From Calocera cornea HHB12733 (Eukaryota; Basidiomycota; Dacrymycetes; Dacrymycetales; Dacrymycetaceae), in assembly GCA_001632435.1 (NCBI GenBank), contig KV423931.1, positions 34,709 through 98,708 on the forward strand: a stretch of 64,000 bases of DNA. The letters run 5' to 3'. A program made the translations under genes and the position numbers. Below are positions 45,712 to 56,119 of the stretch, piece by piece (positions within the stretch are counted from its first letter, which is position 1; every line of letters starts with the position of its first letter). Under the pieces are notes generated by a model. It had not been told where the DNA came from and did not search any database. It was given only the letters and a program-made list of their open reading frames with translations.

Positions 45712-45859
45712 GAGGTGAAAGAGCACCAGACCATCTGGTCCAGCTCGATCGCATCTCCACAAGAAAGGGGAAACAGCCCCGAACCCTCTGGTCCAGCTAG
45801 ATCGCGTCTCCGAAGGGAGGTGAAAGAGCTGTGGACCATCGGGTCGTGCTCCTGGCTGA
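45701..45859. repeat. Degenerate minisatellite, three units of 53 bases
   Basis: Units begin with TCTCC at 45701, 45754 and 45807. They share GGTGAAAGAGC-like and CTGGTCCAGCT-like blocks followed by GATCG. The period is exactly 53 bases in both steps, with about 20-30 percent divergence between units. It sits between the transposase-like gene and the PAB1 relic. Confidence 0.7.
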
Positions 45860-46009
45860 CAGACAGGACAAGGGCGAGAGTAGGCTGCACTCAGGGGCGG
45901 ACCGCAGAGCGAATGTCATGAGATACCCACTCCGTCTGGATCTTGTACGTGGGGTGTATTAGTGAAACATAGCGCAGCTACGTACTGGAAACGGACAGAC
46001 AATGAACAA

Positions 46010-47935
46010 CTACGCGGTCACCTGTTGGGGATCCGCGTTCTTCGAGAATTCGTGGTGCACGGTCATCGCCTGGGCCAAATTGTTCTGCAATGCATCGGGG
46101 GTCTCTCGGGGGTCTCCATCGAATGGATCAGTTCGGGAGTTCTCCATCTCCAAAAGCATCTCGACCAATCAGTTAGTTACTGTCAGACTGCCGATCATAG
46201 ACGGATGTACCCGTGATTTTTCCAGCTAATTCAGGTTCCAACCTATTATTCCTTGCGTCAGGATCAGACGAAACAAAGGGTGATGAGCAAGTTGCTACAC
46301 ACCCGAAAATCTTCATGTAGAGAATTTCACCAAACATTTGCTTCTGTTCGGCAGCAGGTGTGTTGGCCAACGCCGCGGTGTTGATGGCTGACTCCAACGG
46401 TGTAGCGACAGCAGCGGGTGCCGGCCCGGCAGGATTAACGTTACGCGTGCTGGGATTGAGCTTGTATCCGTGAAGCTGCATGCCGTTGGGTGGAGCACTG
46501 TTCGGGGGAGCCGCGCAACCGACGGGTGCGCCAGTAACTGGACCACCAGGCCCAGCCATAGGCAGCCTTGCGACGTTGCCAGCAGTGACAACAGGGGCAC
46601 CGGGCCGCGAGGTGACTCTCAAGCTGCTGCTTTCGCACGTCTTTGCGTTGAGCAAGAGCGACGTAGAGAGGCTTGGTGCCAACGATTTTGTTGTTCGACT
46701 CCGACATGGCCCGAGTTGCTGCATCCGGCGAAGCGAAACAGACGAATCCGAAACCCTTCGAAGAACCCGTTTCATCGCGCATAACCTTGCAGGAGGTGAT
46801 GATTCCATAGGGCTCAAGTTCGGCATGCAGCTTGTCGTCCTCAACGTCATCCTCGAGGTTCTTGATGTAGACATTCACTCCCTGGTACTTGCCGGCCTTT
46901 TCATACTTGGCATGCTCATACTGCTTGCGGAGTTCGTCCTCGTGTTCGGACTTCTTTTGGGCTCGACCAACGAAGATCGGCTTGCCGTTGACCTCCCTGT
47001 TGTTGAGGTCTTCCACCGCGCGCTGAGCATCCTCGTGGTCTTCGTAGCTAGTTGGTGAAGCCGAAGCCCGTGCTCCTTCCTTCTTCGTCCCTCTGAATGA
47101 CAGCGGGCGCGATGTTGCCGAACGGAGCAAACAGAGCATAGAGTTCTTCGTCTGTGACCTCCGTGTTGAGATTCGTGAAGGGCCTAGGCTCGGTGTCAGA
47201 CCAGTTCACGGCTGTCAGACCGATAACGCACCTTGTTGTCTATCCGCTGATCGAGGTTCTTTATGAGGATATTTCCCTGGCCAGTCTTCCGCAAGCCAGA
47301 TCCCGCTGCAACCACATGATGCGGCTGCATTATTGTCAGAGCGAGAAAGTGCGGGGAGCTCCAGACCCGACGCACCATGGCTTGCCTCGGATTTGGGAAT
47401 AGTTCAGCTGATCGAGGGCGCGCTCTCCTGGGAAAGCTTGAGAATGCATGATAGACTCGACGGAACCTGAAGGGCGTACCATTGCCATAGTCCAGATAGT
47501 TCAGTAGGCATATCCGAGAGTAACGGCATCACGACAGACGCGGGCGCTGGGATGAAGACGGGTTAACAAACTGTGCATGCGAGTGCCATGTGAGCTGTCA
47601 TACCTGGCGACTGGCCGGATCACATTGAAGATCTCGAAAAGCATGGCCTCGGTGACAGCAGGTTCAAGCTCGCCAACATAGAGCGACACCGGTCCCTGTC
47701 CGCCTTGAACACTCATAGACTGAGGAGCATCGGCGTACGACTGCACAATGGGCTGCATGGGCTGGACAAGGGGGGTGGAGTATCCGGTGTCAGCCGACTG
47801 CACTCCGGACTCGGACTCAGTCGAAGTCTCCTGTCCGACCTCATGCTGAGGAGCTTCGCCTTGCGTCTCAGGCTTGGAGGAGACGGTTCGCAGGTGCGGG
47901 TGTCCAATCGAATCGGTGAAAGAGTACCGCACCAT
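46010..47935 (-). pseudogene. pab1: Poly(A)-binding protein gene relic (PAB1 type)
   Basis: Pieces of a poly(A)-binding protein lie in order on the minus strand: SLYVGELEPAVTEAMLFEIF (RRM1), ILIKNLDQRIDNK (start of RRM2), [18 protein letters not shown] (RRM3), [20 protein letters not shown] (RRM4), and AAEQKQMFGEILYMKI, ELAGKIT and MLLEMEN of the C-terminal MLLE domain. Lesions: a lost base after GYAY makes TGA at 47501-47503; a lost base near 47293 shifts IMWLQRD out of frame with LRKTGQGN. Most of RRM2 is missing, so RRM2's start abuts RRM3 across 47183-47231. A 4-base insertion near 47046-47051 creates TAG. The linker is shortened with a frame change near 46600, and the MLLE junction does not join in frame. 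PAB1 is essential, so an intact copy must exist elsewhere. The upstream bound, the ATG at 47935, is approximate. Confidence 0.85.
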
Positions 47936-48243
47936 CTGTCGAGGTTCCACTCCCCCTTTCCGTACTGTAGTGCCGTGCCGCGGCGTGCCGCGCCCTGGGC
48001 GCAGGGTTCTCACGCTTCTTCCAGCACTTCTCCCCCGCATGCTGCGTCCTTGTGGCCGATTATCAGTTCAGCCGTACAGCACAGGGTGGGCGTCCATGCT
48101 CGTGCCGGTCGGCTGCTAAGGCACTGCACTGAAGTACTACAGTACAGTACTTACCGCGGCATGAGTCATTTGCAATTGTGGGCTGGCATAAATAGGTCTC
48201 TAGAAGACCGGACAGCGGACGCTGTCCAAGTTGCCACTGCTTA
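47936..48243. other. Divergent region upstream of the aldo-keto reductase
   Basis: Contains a TATA-like CATAAATAGG at 48187-48196, about 50 bases before the reductase start, and a 7-bp inverted repeat (AAGTACT/AGTACTT) at 48132-48152. Confidence 0.5.
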
Positions 48244-49477
48244 ATGCCCATCCGTCCCGTACGCTCTGCCCGCCCGATCTCTAGCTGGACTCGCGCCTTC
48301 TCCGCCACGTCTACTGTCACAACCCAGAGGATGTCCATCCCCAGCACTTGGCTAGGCGGGTCCGCCGCCCACGTCCAGGTCGGCAAAGTCGGGCACGGGC
48401 TGATGCTCATGACCTGGAAGCCGACCCCAGTGCCCGACGCGCAGTGTTTCGCGAGCATGCGCGCGAGCCTCGAGCACGGGGTGAATTTCTTCAATTCTTG
48501 TACGTCTTCCGCACGGTCACAAGGCAGAGGGGGTGGGAAGTGCTGAGGCTTCAGGGAATAAGCCGAGTTCTACGGGATGGACCCACCGGAGGCGAACCTG
48601 GACCTGGTCCGGCGGTTCCTCGACGCGCACCCGGAGTACACGGACAGGATGTTCGTCAGCGTCAAGTCGCGTTCCTCGGCCTCGGAGCCTGCCCTCCGGC
48701 AGAGCGTGGCAACGATCCGCCAGCACCTGGGTGGGAAGAAGCTGGACTTGTTCGAATGCGCGAGGGTGGACAGGAATGTGCCGATCGAGCAGGCTATGGA
48801 GGTTATGGAGCGGCTGAGGGGGGAGGGGTTGTTTGAGCATATCGGTATCAGCGAGTGTAGGGCTGAGACGCTCAGGAGGGCGTGTAAGGTACGTCTATAA
48901 TGCGCGAGGAGTTTGAGAAGTGCTGAGGTGAGACAGGTCGCACCAGTCGCGGTGGTCGAGATTGAAGTGAGCCCCTTCGCGTATGAAGAAGAGACCAAGG
49001 CGGTCATAGCCGCCGCAGCCGAGCTGAACGTGGCCGTCGCGGCGTACAGCCCGCTCGGCATGGGCTTCCTGACGGGTACGATCAGGTCGCGCGCCGACTT
49101 GCAGGGCGACATCCGCTCGCACATGGACAAGCTGTCGGAGAAGAATTTTGAGAACAACCTCAAGCTCGCGGGGGCTCTCCAGGGCATCGCGACGGCCAGA
49201 GGGATCACCCCGGCACAGCTGTGCATCGCGTGGGTATCCAGCCTGGGGCCGCATGTTATCCCCATCCCTGGATCGTCGTGAGTCGAGCCAATCCACTGCT
49301 GAGCGAGAAACGTCGGGCTGATGATGTGGTGATAGGCATGAGTCTCGGACACTGGAGAATCTGAACGCGGCGAACATCGTGTTGAGCAAGGAAGATCTGG
49401 CGGCAGTTGAGCAGGCTATGAAGGACAACCCGGTGGAGGGGTATAGGTACCAACAGGGACATCCGGTGTGGGGCTAG
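48244..49477 (+). CDS. Aldo-keto reductase, pyridoxal reductase (Plr1/AKR8) type, copy 1
   Basis: Four exons. The barrel begins VGKVGHGLMLMTWKPTPVPD, then GVNFFNSSEFYGMDPPEANL, YTDRMFVSVKS, DLFECARVDRNVPIEQAMEV and GLFEHIGISECRAETLRRAC. The second half has VEIEVSPFAYEEETKAVIAA, AYSPLGMGFLTGTIRSRADL, PAQLCIAWVSSLGPHVIPIP and the end VEGYRYQQGHPVWG. The pattern ARVDxxVPIE and GLMLMTW are typical of NADPH-dependent pyridoxal reductases, which convert pyridoxal to pyridoxine; related members act on other aldehydes. Copy 2 lies 540 bases downstream with the same exon plan. An N-terminal extension (MPIRPVRSARPISSWTRAFS) before a second ATG at 48331 looks like a possible mitochondrial presequence and is absent from copy 2. 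Confidence 0.85.
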
Positions 49478-50018
49478 CAGGGTAGAACGGTTTCTTGGAT
49501 AGAAATAGATGCGAGACGGGGCGATGAGCTTCCCAACATGAGGCATATCCGCATCGGAAACTGCATCTGCAATGTTGGAAATCAAAGTATGCCGGAGTTG
49601 GACGATCTAGATCGAGAGGGCAAATGGTTCGCAACCCGCCAAAACGTGCGCGGCGGGTCCTGCCCCGCCAGGCTGTTGTTCTTCTCCGGAGTCGACTCGC
49701 ACAGAAATTCCCTCCCACGGACACACCCATGGATCGGTCCTCTCCGGGACCCGTTGGTGCCAGCTCTGCTCCAACACCATGCACCCGGCGCGTGGGCCAC
49801 AACTGCCCATGCACCGGGGTCGCTAGGGTTGTTAACCACCGGCAGCCGGGTCGGCATTACGACTGACGTAATTTAGCAGGGTCCGATCTGGGCTCCCTGG
49901 GCCGACGATCTATTTAGGCTGCGCGGGTGAACGTAAGCATGCACAGACAGCATCGAGCCCACTTGAACACTGTTCTACTGATTTGGACTTGAACGAGTAC
50001 GCACTAAAAGCCACCAAC
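49478..50018. other. Spacer between the two reductase genes
   Basis: Short frames on both strands without family features. A weak TATA-like CTATTTAG near 49908-49916 precedes copy 2. Confidence 0.45.
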
Positions 50019-51221
50019 ATGACTATCAAGCAGACCACTCTGGGCGGTACAGCATCGAACGTTCATGTCGGACGCGTCGCCGAAGGCTTGATGCTCATGA
50101 CGTACGTCCCACCCTGTAGGTGCGTGCATATATGCTAACGCGCCTTGCAGCTGGAAGGCTACCCCTGTGCCCGACGAGCAATGCTTTGAGACTATCAAGA
50201 CCTCTATTGATAATGGGTGTAACTTCCTCAACTCTGGTGCGTCTGTCCACGAGTATGCTCATAGATGTATGCTAATCGACGTGAAGGCGAGTTCTACGGC
50301 ATGAACCCTCCCACCGCGAACCTCGAGCTCATCGCGCGCTTCGTGGCCGCCTACCCGGAGTACAAGGACAAGTTCTTCCTCTCCGTCAAGGGCGGGCTCA
50401 AGAATTTTGTGCCCGACGCGAGCGAGGAGAACTTGCGCAACTCGGTGAACAACATCAACGCCAAGCTCGGCGGGCGGAAGATGGACCTGTTCGAGATGGC
50501 CCGCGTGGACCCGAAGATCCCTATTGAGACGGCGATGGAGACACTGGAGAAGCTTCGCAAGGAAGGCTTGTTTGGACATATCGGACTGAGCGAGGCATCG
50601 GCGGCCACCCTGAGGAGGGCGTGCAAGGTCGCAAAGGTCGCTGCGATCGAGATCGAGATCAGCCCCTGGTCGTGGGAGGAGGAGACGCAGAAGGGTGAGT
50701 ACATCCGTCTTGGGCAAGGTAGATTTGTGCTGACGACGTTCTAGTCATTGCCACTGCAAAGGAATTGGATGTCGCCGTCATCGGTTACAGCCCACTTGGT
50801 CGCGGCTTCCTCACCGGCACCATAACGTCCAAGGACCAGCTGGAAGACGGCGACTTCCGCAAAACGCACGAGCGCTTCCAGGACGAGGTCAGTTTTCTGA
50901 AGGCCGCGCCCTGACAAACCGTTATGACGTCGCAAACAGAACCTCGAGCAGAACCTCAAGCTTGCCAACGCCATCAAGGCCCTGGCGCAGAAGAAGGACA
51001 TCACCCCCGCCCAGCTGTGTATCGCCTGGGTCGCTTCTCTCGGGCCGAAGGTCATCCCCCTCCCCGGTTCCTCGCACCCCAAGCGCCTGCTCGAGAATAT
51101 CGCTGCCGCCGACATCGTCCTCACAGAGGAGGACTCGAAGGAGATCGAGAAGATCATTCAGGAGAACCCTGTGGCCGGTGGGCGCTATGCAGGGCACGCT
51201 GCCAAGCTCATGTGGGGCTGA
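50019..51221 (+). CDS. Aldo-keto reductase, pyridoxal reductase (Plr1/AKR8) type, copy 2
   Basis: Five exons. Starts MTIKQTTLGGTASNVHVGRV without a presequence, then AEGLMLMTWKATPVPDEQCF, NGCNFLNSGEFYGMNPPTAN, KDKFFLSVKGGLKNFVPDAS and LFEMARVDPKIPIETAMETL. The second half has AIEIEISPWSWEEETQK, VIGYSPLGRGFLTGTITSKD, PAQLCIAWVASLGPKVIPLP and the end GGRYAGHAAKLMWG. The catalytic Tyr (FYG) and Lys (SVKGG) are present. It has an extra intron after EEETQK that copy 1 lacks, and another near 50888-50940. Predicted cytosolic NADPH-dependent reductase for pyridoxal or similar aldehydes. It is about 55-60 percent similar to copy 1 by eye, so the duplication is old. Confidence 0.87.
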
Positions 51222-52312
51222 GCGTCTCGAGGCTGTGTGGACTGTGTGGACTGTATAGGTAGTGCCAGTGTCCCATCCAATTGTAGCAGGGATGAGTTCG
51301 TCAAACAGTGTCTTCAATGATTTCCACAGTTGCAGCGGCTGAGGGCGCACAACCCGTCCTCTCTGTGTCCAGCGGGTTAGAGAACGTGTTGCTCGAACTG
51401 AAAAGCAACCCTGGATGTGGGAAAAGACGTCTGAGAAGGGCAAGTCAAGCTCAGGGTTTCTCGATCACTGTACTGATTGTGGAGCAAGGATCTGATAGAA
51501 GTATGATCATTGCGGCAGCCCAGTAAGGAAGTCAACTTACGATTACCGGGGGCAATACAATCCCTGTCCGAGTCTTCTCGCCGTTCCTTGCTATCCCAAA
51601 CGCTTGCTGGAGACGATTGTCACTGCGGAGTTATTGGTAGAACATGATCGTAAAGTCAGAGAGGATTATCAAGCGGTCCCTGCAGGCCGGAGGCGAGAAC
51701 TGCGCATGTGGGGTAGGGGTGAAACACTACTAGTGTGGAGTGTTGGCCCATAGTCATTGTCCGGTGCGGTGTCGTCACAGCGTGCTCCAGATCGCTGCGA
51801 CCGGTAACTACAAATGCCGAAGGGTGCGGCGGTGCGTGCTAACAATGCGCGATCGGTGAGCTCGATCCTGTCGGCCCGAGTGGGGGTTTCGACGCGGGCT
51901 TCTTTGACCCCGGCGCAATTCAATGCGGGGTTCTCCAGGACAGCCATGGGCCGCTTACAGGAGTTTGAGCTGACGAACGTTCTATGTCCGACAGCGATCA
52001 CTCCGCAGACGCCTCTAGTCATATGCTCATGTGGCTTGCGTCTGGATAGCCACCATCGACCTCTTGTCAATGCGAAGAGACCCATGAGGCTGCGATTCAA
52101 TGGTGCTACAGACCAATGCGTCTCCGACGCATGGGTGATGGCTCGGAATGTTCTCCGGAGGCCTTCCATGCATTCGCTGCTCTCCATATTATCGGCTTTA
52201 TGAACTCTCACGCAGGAGCTGGGTTGATTCTTTCTGGGCTTCCATGACGTATAAAGGCACGCTGTCGCAAACATTCAGCTTCTCCGTGCTTACTGCCCCG
52301 CCGACCTCGACC
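51222..52312. other. Intergenic stretch with duplicated upstream sequence
   Basis: No gene seen. The block at about 51887-51990 (GTTTCGACGCGGGC and following) resembles 54084-54180 upstream of the next membrane-protein gene. Both copies therefore share an ancestral promoter. Confidence 0.55.
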
Positions 52313-53628
52313 ATGTCTATGCCACTGCCAGTCTTCAGTGTCAACCCCATCGCCGCGCTGATAGGCGGGATATTCGCGCAAGCCTTTCTCCAGGGCATCT
52401 CCGTCGTTCTCGTCCTTGCCGCCCTCTATGTTCTCCTGAAGCTCACAAAAGCCAAAGAGCGCAACTGGATTCTCGTGACAGTCGCCTGCGCCAACCTCGT
52501 GTTGAGCACCATCGACATATCCATCTCGTTCTACTATGTGCTGCATATCTTCATTGACGAGAACTCGACACCGGAATCCTTTATCTTGTACTACTTGACG
52601 TTTCAGACTTGGCCCAATGTTACGCGCGTTGGACTCGCGCTAACACAAGCGTTACTTGGTGACTTCGTTCTCGTACGTCTCTTCATGGCTCTTGGCACGC
52701 AGAAGACTGAGGTAGAGACCGAAGCTTTATCGCACATGGGTAGTCTGGGGAAAGCAGAGGCGGGGTCTGCTCGCGATCATTGTTCCAGGTATTTTCTGGA
52801 TCGTCTGTGTCTGTGAGTTCCTATTACGTCACACTACGGAAGACAGTCTGACCAGGAATCCAGCAATGTGCATCGTGCTTGTTCACAAGCTTGCCGTGGA
52901 CGATTATGAGAGCGTGTTCGCTGGCGACCCAATGCGCTGGATCCTGTCCGTTCTGGCGACCACGTTGACTCAGAACTTCATTTGTGTCAGCCTCATCCTT
53001 TACAAGCTGTGGAGTGTTACAACGTCTGCGGGAGGCATGCAATCCCAGACCTCTAGGAGCCTCTGGTCCGTGGGTTCGATGATTTTGGTGCGCTATATTC
53101 TCTGCCATATACTGTGCACACGGCTAAATTGCGCATGTTGATGATTTTCCGCAGGAATCTGGGTTGCTCTATTGCCTGACGATTCTGCCCTTCATGATCA
53201 TTTACTCTACTGATCAAAGCGCCTTTTTAATTTTCGAAGACATGGTGCGCAGACCCTCCTTGGGATGCTCTACATCTGTTCTAACAACGGAATTTAGGTC
53301 AGCCCAATGATCGTGCGTATTGCCCGGTGCCTGCGAGGATTCAATTCACTGACGTTGAATGCAGAGCATAACCTTTTCCTTCCTCTTAGTGCGTGTCGGT
53401 GTGCAACGCACGAGAACGGCTACAGAATCGGTTGGGAAAACGACGATGTCGCGGTCAACGCGGGCTACGACTCAACCCAGCGTCATTTTGGAGATGACAA
53501 CGATCGAGCAGGAATCGGACCGAGTTGACGTAGAGAAAGGCAGCTGGCCCCGGAGTCGCGATTCTATGAGCTTCATTGGTAGCACTCACAATCCGAGCGA
53601 GGAAGGGGCTTCAAATATGTACCGATAG
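52313..53628 (+). CDS. Seven-helix membrane protein, agaricomycete family, copy 3
   Basis: Starts MSMPLPVFSVNPIAALIGGI. Helical segments: FLQGISVVLVLAALYVLLK, WILVTVACANLVLSTIDISI, VGLALTQALLGDFVL, then YRTWVVWGKQRRGLLAIIVP, WILSVLATTLTQNFICVSLI and GLLYCLTILPFMIIYS. A 15-base exon VSPMI (53298-53312) precedes SITFSFLLVRVGVQRTRTAT. The tail is Ser/Thr/Arg-rich and ends EEGASNMYR. Introns fall at the same codons as in copy 4 (after GDFVL, before CIV, after SMIL, on both sides of VSPMI). Seven spans with a cytoplasmic tail are inferred. The pair with copy 4 is a tandem duplication that includes 5' and 3' flanks. Confidence 0.8.
53298..53312 (+). other. 15-base exon (VSPMI) of copy 3
   Basis: Bounded by TTTAG and GTGCGT. 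Exons of the same length and position occur in copy 2 (36148-36162, GSPLI) and copy 4 (55500-55514, VSPMI), so it is an ancestral feature of this family. Confidence 0.8.
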
Positions 53629-54521
53629 ACTGCTAGTTATACCCGATGTAGCAAGAATGGTATTGTTCAACAACGACCGTTTCGTCAGGGGTAGACGGGA
53701 GCAGTGCCGTGGTTGAGAAGCGTTGCCGGTTTTCTGCAGAATGCCTTCTCCAATCGGGCCCAACTTCGGCCAAAGAGCCTGCCACAACATTAAAAGCTGT
53801 GAGTTTTGTACAGCGAATTTTATTTCTCTGTTACAAGGCACCTTCCAGGTCGACATAGAGGATCTTTCACTCTCTGTCAACCGTGACTCCGAGCCATTTC
53901 GCCAGGGCTCAAGTTGCCAGAGAAGTTCATGACACGCTGCTATTGCGAGGTTATGCAAGGTTGTACTACTTATCCTTTGAAAACATTCGATGGACGGATG
54001 GTTAGCTGCACCGAAACGTGCTCTGTGTGGTGACAGTAATATGCGAATCGTGACGGTCCACGGATACCGTGTCGGTCTGAGGGCGTTTCGACGCGGGCCT
54101 CTTTTGCCCTGGCCCAATTCAGTTGCACCTCCTATGTCCGGTACAGCCATCAGCCGCGTACCTGATGTTTGAGATACTCGACTTTCTGTGCCTCCTGGTG
54201 ATCAATCCTTGCGTGCCTCGAACTACCTGCGTCAATGGCCTGCCGCTGGTAAGATACGACCGATCTCCCAACCAAACTGGAGGGTTACGCGACGCCAATT
54301 CAGTGCTGTCGCGTTTCGAGGCGCCTCTCCGTTGGGACGATGGCCGCGCAAGTCTTCCGACTCATTTACATTGTACCTGCTCTGCCTCGACTGTCACTAA
54401 GTTGGTACTCTAAACAGGGGCTGGATTGCTGAGTTCTAGGCTTGCGTGCCGTCTTATAGAGGCACGATGCCATTGACCGTGTGCTTCCCCGGGTCGGCCG
54501 CACAACTCCTCCACCGCGACC
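53629..54521. other. Intergenic stretch, duplicated flanks
   Basis: No gene seen. The start (53640-53715) resembles 55858-55930 after copy 4. The part at 54084-54180 resembles 51887-51990 before copy 3. These mark the edges of a tandem segmental duplication with a period of about 2.2 kb. Confidence 0.6.
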
Positions 54522-55836
54522 ATGTCCACCCGCTTCAGCGTCAACCCAGCCGCGGCCCTGATCGGCGGGATATTTGCCCAAGCCTTTCTCCAAGGCTTCT
54601 CCGTCGTGATCGTTCTTGGCGCCCTTTACATTCTGCTGAAGCTCACCAAAGCCAAAGAGCGGAACTGGATTCTCGTGGTCGTTGCATGTGCCAACCTCGT
54701 CCTGAGCACTATCGACATATCGGTCTCGCTATACTACGTGCTGCATATCTTCCTCGATGAGAACTCGTCTCCCGAGGCGTTCATTTTATACTACGTAACA
54801 TTCCGGGAATGGCCTAGAGTTACGCGCATGGGACTCGCGCTGTTCCAAGCGGCACTGGGCGACCTCGTTCTGGTGCCACCGCCTGTCAATCACCGAGTGC
54901 AGCTCGAGCTGACGCATAGAATATAGGTATATCGCACATGGGTTGTCTGGGGGAAAACAAGGCGTAGTCTCGCCGTCATCGCGGTTCCAGCGCTTCTCTG
55001 GCTCACCTGTGTCAGTACGTCCCAACTCTGTCTCATCCACCACGTCCGCCCTGATCAGAATCCAAGCGCTATGCATCGTGGCGGTTCACAAGTTTGCAGT
55101 GGAGAATGTCGACAACTTCTTCGCCGGTGCTCCAAGACGTTGGAACGTGGCCATACTTTCCACCACCTTGATTCAAAACGTCCTTTGCGTCAGCCTCATT
55201 TTCTACAAGCTGTGGCGCGTCACATCCGCCGAGGGACCGGGTCTGCAATCCCAAATCTCGAGGAATTTGTGGACAGTCGGGTCGATGATTTTGGTATGTG
55301 TGCTTCTCTGCAGGATATCGTGCGCCTCGCTGACACAAATGTGGCTCTCTATGGCAGGAAAGCGGATGCCTATACTTCATGACGGTTGTCACCTTCACAA
55401 TCGTTTATTTGACCGACCCAAGTGCCTTCATCATTATTGAAGACATGGTGAGTTCATACTTTAAAGTGTCTGATGACTGTCCTGACAACGTCACTTTAGG
55501 TCAGCCCCATGATTGTGCGTGTTACTTGTGCTCGAACAGCTTCGTACACTGACCTTGTGTATCCAGAGCATCGCCTTTTCCTTCCTATTGGTGCGCGTTG
55601 GTATTCAGCGCAATATCCTTGGTGCCAATTCTGCGGTAAAAACGACGTCGTCAAGAGTAACGCGGCGCACGATGCAGCCCAGTATCATTATGGAAACGAT
55701 CACAATAGAGCGGGCAAGGGACCCCCGGCCGAGTGATGTAGAGAAAGGGAGCCGGCCCCCGAGTCGTGACTCTTTTGCTAGTTTCCTCGACAGCTACGCA
55801 CGCAACCCGACCGAAGAATCCATTTCACACTTGTAA
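54522..55836 (+). CDS. Seven-helix membrane protein, agaricomycete family, copy 4
   Basis: Starts MSTRFSVNPAAALIGGIFAQ. Segments: FLQGFSVVIVLGALYILLK, WILVVVACANLVLSTIDISV, MGLALFQAALGDLVLV, YRTWVVWGKTRRSLAVIAVP, WNVAILSTTLIQNVLCVSLI and GCLYFMTVVTFTIVYLTD. The 15-base exon VSPMI is at 55500-55514, followed by SIAFSFLLVRVGIQRNILGA. The tail ends NPTEESISHL and is Ser/Arg/Pro-rich. Sequence identity with copy 3 is highest in helices 1-3, around LTKAKERNWIL, and lower in the extracellular loops and tail. This suggests conserved membrane packing with divergent binding surfaces. Function unknown. Confidence 0.8.
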
Positions 55837-56035
55837 TAGTACCAGGCTGTAGTCAAGTATATCCGATGTAACAAAAGTGGTATTGTTCAATAATCAGTGG
55901 TTTGGGAGTGGTACTGACGGGAGCAATGCCGGTTGCCGGTTTCGGCCGATTGGTTGCTCCGCAAATGAGGGAGTCAGGGCCCAGCTTCGAGAGTGACTCT
56001 GAAAAAGGGCTCGGCGCAACCGCAACCGTTATCCA

Positions 56036-56044
56036 TTTTATAAA
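56036..56044 (+). promoter_or_regulatory. TATA box of asparagine synthetase
   Basis: TTTTATAAA about 76 bases before the start codon at 56120. Confidence 0.55.
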
Positions 56045-56119
56045 CACTCCCACTCCCCTCTCTCCCATTCATCTGCTCCGTTTCCTCCTCTTCAACTCCC
56101 CCTCATACTCCCGGAAAAG

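Noticed and set aside
43000..46000. Terminal inverted repeats around the DDE gene
   Set aside because: I searched by eye on both sides and found no convincing matching ends or target-site duplications; the 10-bp hairpin is one-sided.
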